This document shows, piece after piece, positions 61,101 through 64,000 of a stretch of DNA of 64,000 nucleotides. The stretch's first letter is position 1. Every line of letters begins with the position of its first letter. The notes beneath the pieces were generated by a model. That model made no database searches, had not been told where the DNA came from, and worked only from the letters and a program-made list of their open reading frames with translations. Made by a program: the position numbers and the translations under genes. Origin of the DNA: Warburgia ugandensis (taxonomy: Eukaryota > Streptophyta > Magnoliopsida > Canellales > Canellaceae); contig CP141134.1 of assembly GCA_035236585.1 (NCBI GenBank), forward strand, positions 21,816,414 to 21,880,413, given 5' to 3'.

Positions 61101-62167
61101 TCAAAGTTTCAATTCCACTTTTAGAATTTCAACTTTTAATTTTTAATAATTCAATTATATTAATAAAAATTGGGATTATTACATAATTACCCCTTGTCCT
61201 TTTATAACCTCCTTATTTCTCATATTTTATTTTTCATTAACAAAGTAGGATAATGTATTATTCTCTTGTCTACCACTATGTGATATGTTTATCCTTAAAA
61301 CATTCAATTTAAGATTAACCTACTCCTTACTGGTAAAAATTCCAAAAGTAGTTAAACTCATAATTAAATTCATCCTATCATATCTCATCTTACATCACAT
61401 CAAGGAATTCTAAAACTAATAAATTAAGTTCAATATTATCACTTATCATCTCTTTACGTCAATGATGAAAGTTTTCCACATGTAGATTTTTAATGATTAC
61501 TTTCCTAGGACTTGCACTCCATTTCTTGTTGTAACTTTTGCTTCTTCTTTTCTTTTGAAACACCATCATAAACATATAATTCCTGATCCTTTTCTTAAGG
61601 AATTGCTATAGACTACAAAATTTCCAATTTAGTAAATATAATCCCACATTCCTCATCTATCTGTCTTCTCAATAAAGGTAACATGTGCACATTTTGAAGC
61701 CTTAACTTAGTCTAAAATGCATCACTACTTCTTTATATCATCAAAAGCAACTCTTATATCCCCATTATGATCATTAACCGTATAATTAACCAATCCATTC
61801 ATGAAATAATATAGAAGTCTCCAAAATGTTTAAAAATATTAAGTTGGCCTCTATTCGTCTCTCCAATCATAACTAAAACTTATTTATAAATGTCTTTGTG
61901 TAATTTAGTTCACTTAACCATGTCAAAATTCTATACAGGGTATTAAATTACACATATATTATCTACACCTTAAGCAAGCTCATATGATATGAAAGAAAGT
62001 GCAAAATTAGTATCGAGTAATATCTTAATAGGTATGTCATATGTATCTGAAGTGTACCTTCTATCTTTGTATCTGATGCGTATGCTTCCCCTGAGGTGAT
62101 AGCAAGTACACGACCTTGGCTTCAAGCAATCTAATTCTTTTGAGGTTCTTGTTCTTTCTCTCCCTTT

Positions 62168-62211
62168 GGACAGTGCATGACGATGTGTCCTATCTCTCTA
62201 CAATTGTAGCA
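62168..62211 (-). pseudogene. Gag CCHC zinc knuckle
   Basis: The minus-strand reading CYNCREIGHIVMHCPKGE has the spacing C-x2-C-x4-H-x4-C of retroviral-type nucleocapsid knuckles. It follows the gag fragment in the expected order. Confidence 0.8.
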
Positions 62212-62395
62212 CTTGATGATGGTTCTTGCATCAAGTTTCATGTACTAGTGATCTATTCCTATTGCTAAATTAGCACTTTTGGGGATGATTGGGTCTTGAG
62301 GATTGTATTAGTTGTTTTCCTTTGTTGAAATGCCCACTTGGGCTGTTATCCCTTTTCCATTTTTGTCGGTGTTCCAATGTCCTCTGATAATCCTT

Positions 62396-62764
62396 CTAAA
62401 AAAGAGAAGCTAGCTCTACTACCTTTGCCATTGTATCAGGATGAAACCCTATAACTCTATTTCTCAAACTAGGGTTTAATCCATCAACAAATTTCTTCGC
62501 AGCCTTGGCCTCTGTGGTAAATACTGTGGGTGCAAATCTACGCAGATAAGTGAATTTGTTCTCATATTGTGTTACCATGGAATTTCCTAGCTCCAAATTC
62601 ATGAATTCTCTCTCCTTTTCTTTTTGCACATGTCTTGGGAAATACTTTTCATAAAAGATAGCTTTAAATTCTTCCCAAGAAATAACATATTTTCCTTCAA
62701 AATTTACTTGTTCGGTTGTTTCCCACCAAAAGGCTTCTTGTCTTGTCAACATAAAGGTAGCCAT
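62396..62764 (-). pseudogene. Ty3/gypsy Gag capsid-region fragment
   Basis: An open frame of 122 residues matches the Retrotrans_gag domain: MLTRQEAFWWETTEQVNF, WEEFKAIFYEKYFPRHVQKE, NKFTYLRRFAP and AKKFVDGLNPSLRN in the usual order. The capsid would package element RNA. The frame ends at a stop just before the linker to the zinc knuckle, and the rest of the polyprotein is decayed. Confidence 0.85.
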
Positions 62765-63278
62765 TACTACTTTTCTATTCTATGAAATTTTCATTGCTTT
62801 CATGACCTGCTCTACTTCAAAAATCCATTTATATTCTATGTAGGATTAATCCTCCTTAGAGAATGATGGGGCTATCTTCTTGAATCTTTCCAATGGAGTT
62901 TCAGCTCTTTCATCAGCTTTATCAGATGTCACTCTTCTAGTTGTTATTTCTACTTGTGGTTGATTCTAGAAAAACTGGCATGTGTTGCATGAACATTTGC
63001 ACAGTCTCAATTGATGGAGCTCCTTGCTCAATGTCTGCATAGTCTCTTATGTGGCATTTCTACAATTTCACATGTACACAATTCTAAATAAGTACTTGTA
63101 CTCTAGTTATCCATATTTTCAATGTGACATCTACTTTTAATTTATACCAATCCTATGTAGGCACTATCTCTAATTACTCGCACTAGGAAATAAATTCCTC
63201 TTAACACTGTTGACTATTCGTGATTTTTCATTTGTAATTGGCTGTGAATGACATGAACTTGGGTCTAATACTAGCTAT

Positions 63279-64000
63279 CATGACTGAGGTTTTTATTATA
63301 CTTTTTTAAATATAACAGAAATTTACATAGCGAGATCGATCTCTATTGAAAATAATTTTGAAATTTGAATAACAGCAGAAAAATCTTTTTCTTTCAAATT
63401 CATTTTTGAAAACCTCAAGTGTCATATTTATTTTCTCAAAATAAGGATTCTCGATGAAATGAGCACTACATTCCTACTAAAAATTTGGCATAGTTTCCTC
63501 TGTTTTTCAGACATAAGACATTTAACGCATGTGATGTGATGTACCTAATAAACATTCATTTAAAATATAAACATAATTGAAAACTCTGTCTCCTTTTCAA
63601 ATACATTTGACATACAACATTCCTAAGACTCATCAGACACAATCCAATTACAAATTAAATCACATATAAGATCAAAATATCACCTAATAGTCATCATAAA
63701 TTGAGTTTCTTAATGAAATTCTATATTACCTCCTACCATATCCTCTTGAAATCATCAAGTGGTCTTCTTAGAATCTTAATCTCCTTTCTAGTTCTTTCCA
63801 AGCTGACCAGTAGTAAAAATGATAGGGGTGAGTATACAACATACTCAGTAGATAATCATACTCAGTAGATAATTCAATACTTCAAAACCAAAATCACAAC
63901 ATACACATACAATGATTTTAAGAAAGGTTTTCCTGATGATAAAATCACATGGCCACAAGCTATCACATGGAATGCATCATAAGCACACATATGCATGTAT
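63279..64000 (-). repeat. 5' LTR (minus strand), cut by the window end
   Basis: It starts at the sequence aligned to 46009 and matches 46009-46730 nearly throughout (for example AGATCGATCTCTATTGAAAA in both). Before it, GGGTCTAATACTAG is a decayed inverted primer site. A stem-loop TGAGTAT...ATACTCA lies at 63829-63847. The rest lies beyond the window. Confidence 0.75.

Larger units (their letters stand above)
49716..61183 (-). repeat. Very long LTR (about 5.1 kb) split by a nested retrotransposon
   Basis: 49716-51775 and 58161-61183 align in order with 30941-34590, so they were once continuous. The left end is TGTGGCGACTCATG and the right end GGGATTATTACA. On the minus strand the U3 is at the right, with GTGGGGCCCACAAGGTGGGC near 60760 and TATAAATAG at 60612-60620. 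Beyond 61183 lies an inverted purine-rich tract (AAGGGGTAATTA) spaced as in related elements. Stem-loop at 50093-50131. Confidence 0.75.
61184..63278 (-). mobile_element. Gypsy interior with gag and protease remnants
   Basis: This interior lies between the 49716-61183 LTR on its left and the 63279 LTR on its right. In minus-strand order it has gag (62764-62396), a zinc knuckle (about 62211-62168) and a weak protease-like stretch (about 62110-61970, with LLDT and LSFIS where LFDSGATHSFIS is usual). RT, RNase H and integrase are absent. Which LTR pair owns it is not settled. Confidence 0.7.

Noticed and set aside
49711..61188. GAATT and TAATT as proof that the long LTR is a solo LTR
   Set aside because: Four of five matching bases could be chance, and the right edge directly abuts a purine tract typical of a 3' LTR with an interior. 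Left open.

Overview
The window is nuclear DNA of a flowering plant. The evidence is a nine-exon gene with GT-AG introns whose product matches plant deoxycytidylate (dCMP) deaminases, tRNA-derived SINEs of the Au type, Ty3/gypsy chromovirus and Ty1/copia remnants, RTE-type LINEs and AT-rich intergenic DNA. The species cannot be named from the sequence. No bacterial operons, CRISPR arrays, rRNA or tRNA genes were seen.

Only one host protein-coding gene is well supported, and none of its exons forms a long open reading frame. It lies on the minus strand and runs from the ATG at 26702 to the stop at 1857. Nine exons (191, 76, 40, 59, 38, 64, 54, 102 and 57 nt) join in frame into a 226-residue dCMP deaminase with an intact zinc site (HAE plus PCNEC). 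About 24.8 kb of genomic DNA carries only 681 nt of coding sequence, because the introns have filled with mobile DNA. Intron 6 (7.8 kb) holds a decayed chromovirus with both LTRs and a copia 5' fragment. Intron 3 (10.7 kb) holds several SINEs, a small non-autonomous LTR element with a SINE in one LTR, a foldback MITE and a LINE. Introns 1 and 2 hold foldback or MITE-like elements. Two E2F-type motifs lie just upstream of the ATG, which suits a gene of deoxynucleotide supply.

From about 27 kb to the right end the window is intergenic retrotransposon DNA. At 28.9-30.4 kb a plus-strand LINE is interrupted by a short minus-strand copy of the same family, with target duplications. At 30.9-36.7 kb there is an LTR-derived insertion with a perfect 5-bp duplication whose U3 end occurs twice in opposite orientation. 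At 36.7-41.9 kb there is AT-rich repeat DNA with long inverted homologies. At 42.1-44.9 kb a longer LINE keeps endonuclease and reverse transcriptase remnants. From 44.9 kb to the end there is a nest of minus-strand LTR elements: a complete non-autonomous element (51776-58155) sits inside a very long LTR (49716-61183), which lies between the LTRs of a third family (46009-49343 and 63279 onward). Gag and protease remnants occur at 61.9-62.8 kb.

The most interesting structural signals are the reconstructed giant-intron deaminase gene, a stem-loop with compensatory changes shared by the LTR families, and the inverted-U3 LTR insertion.
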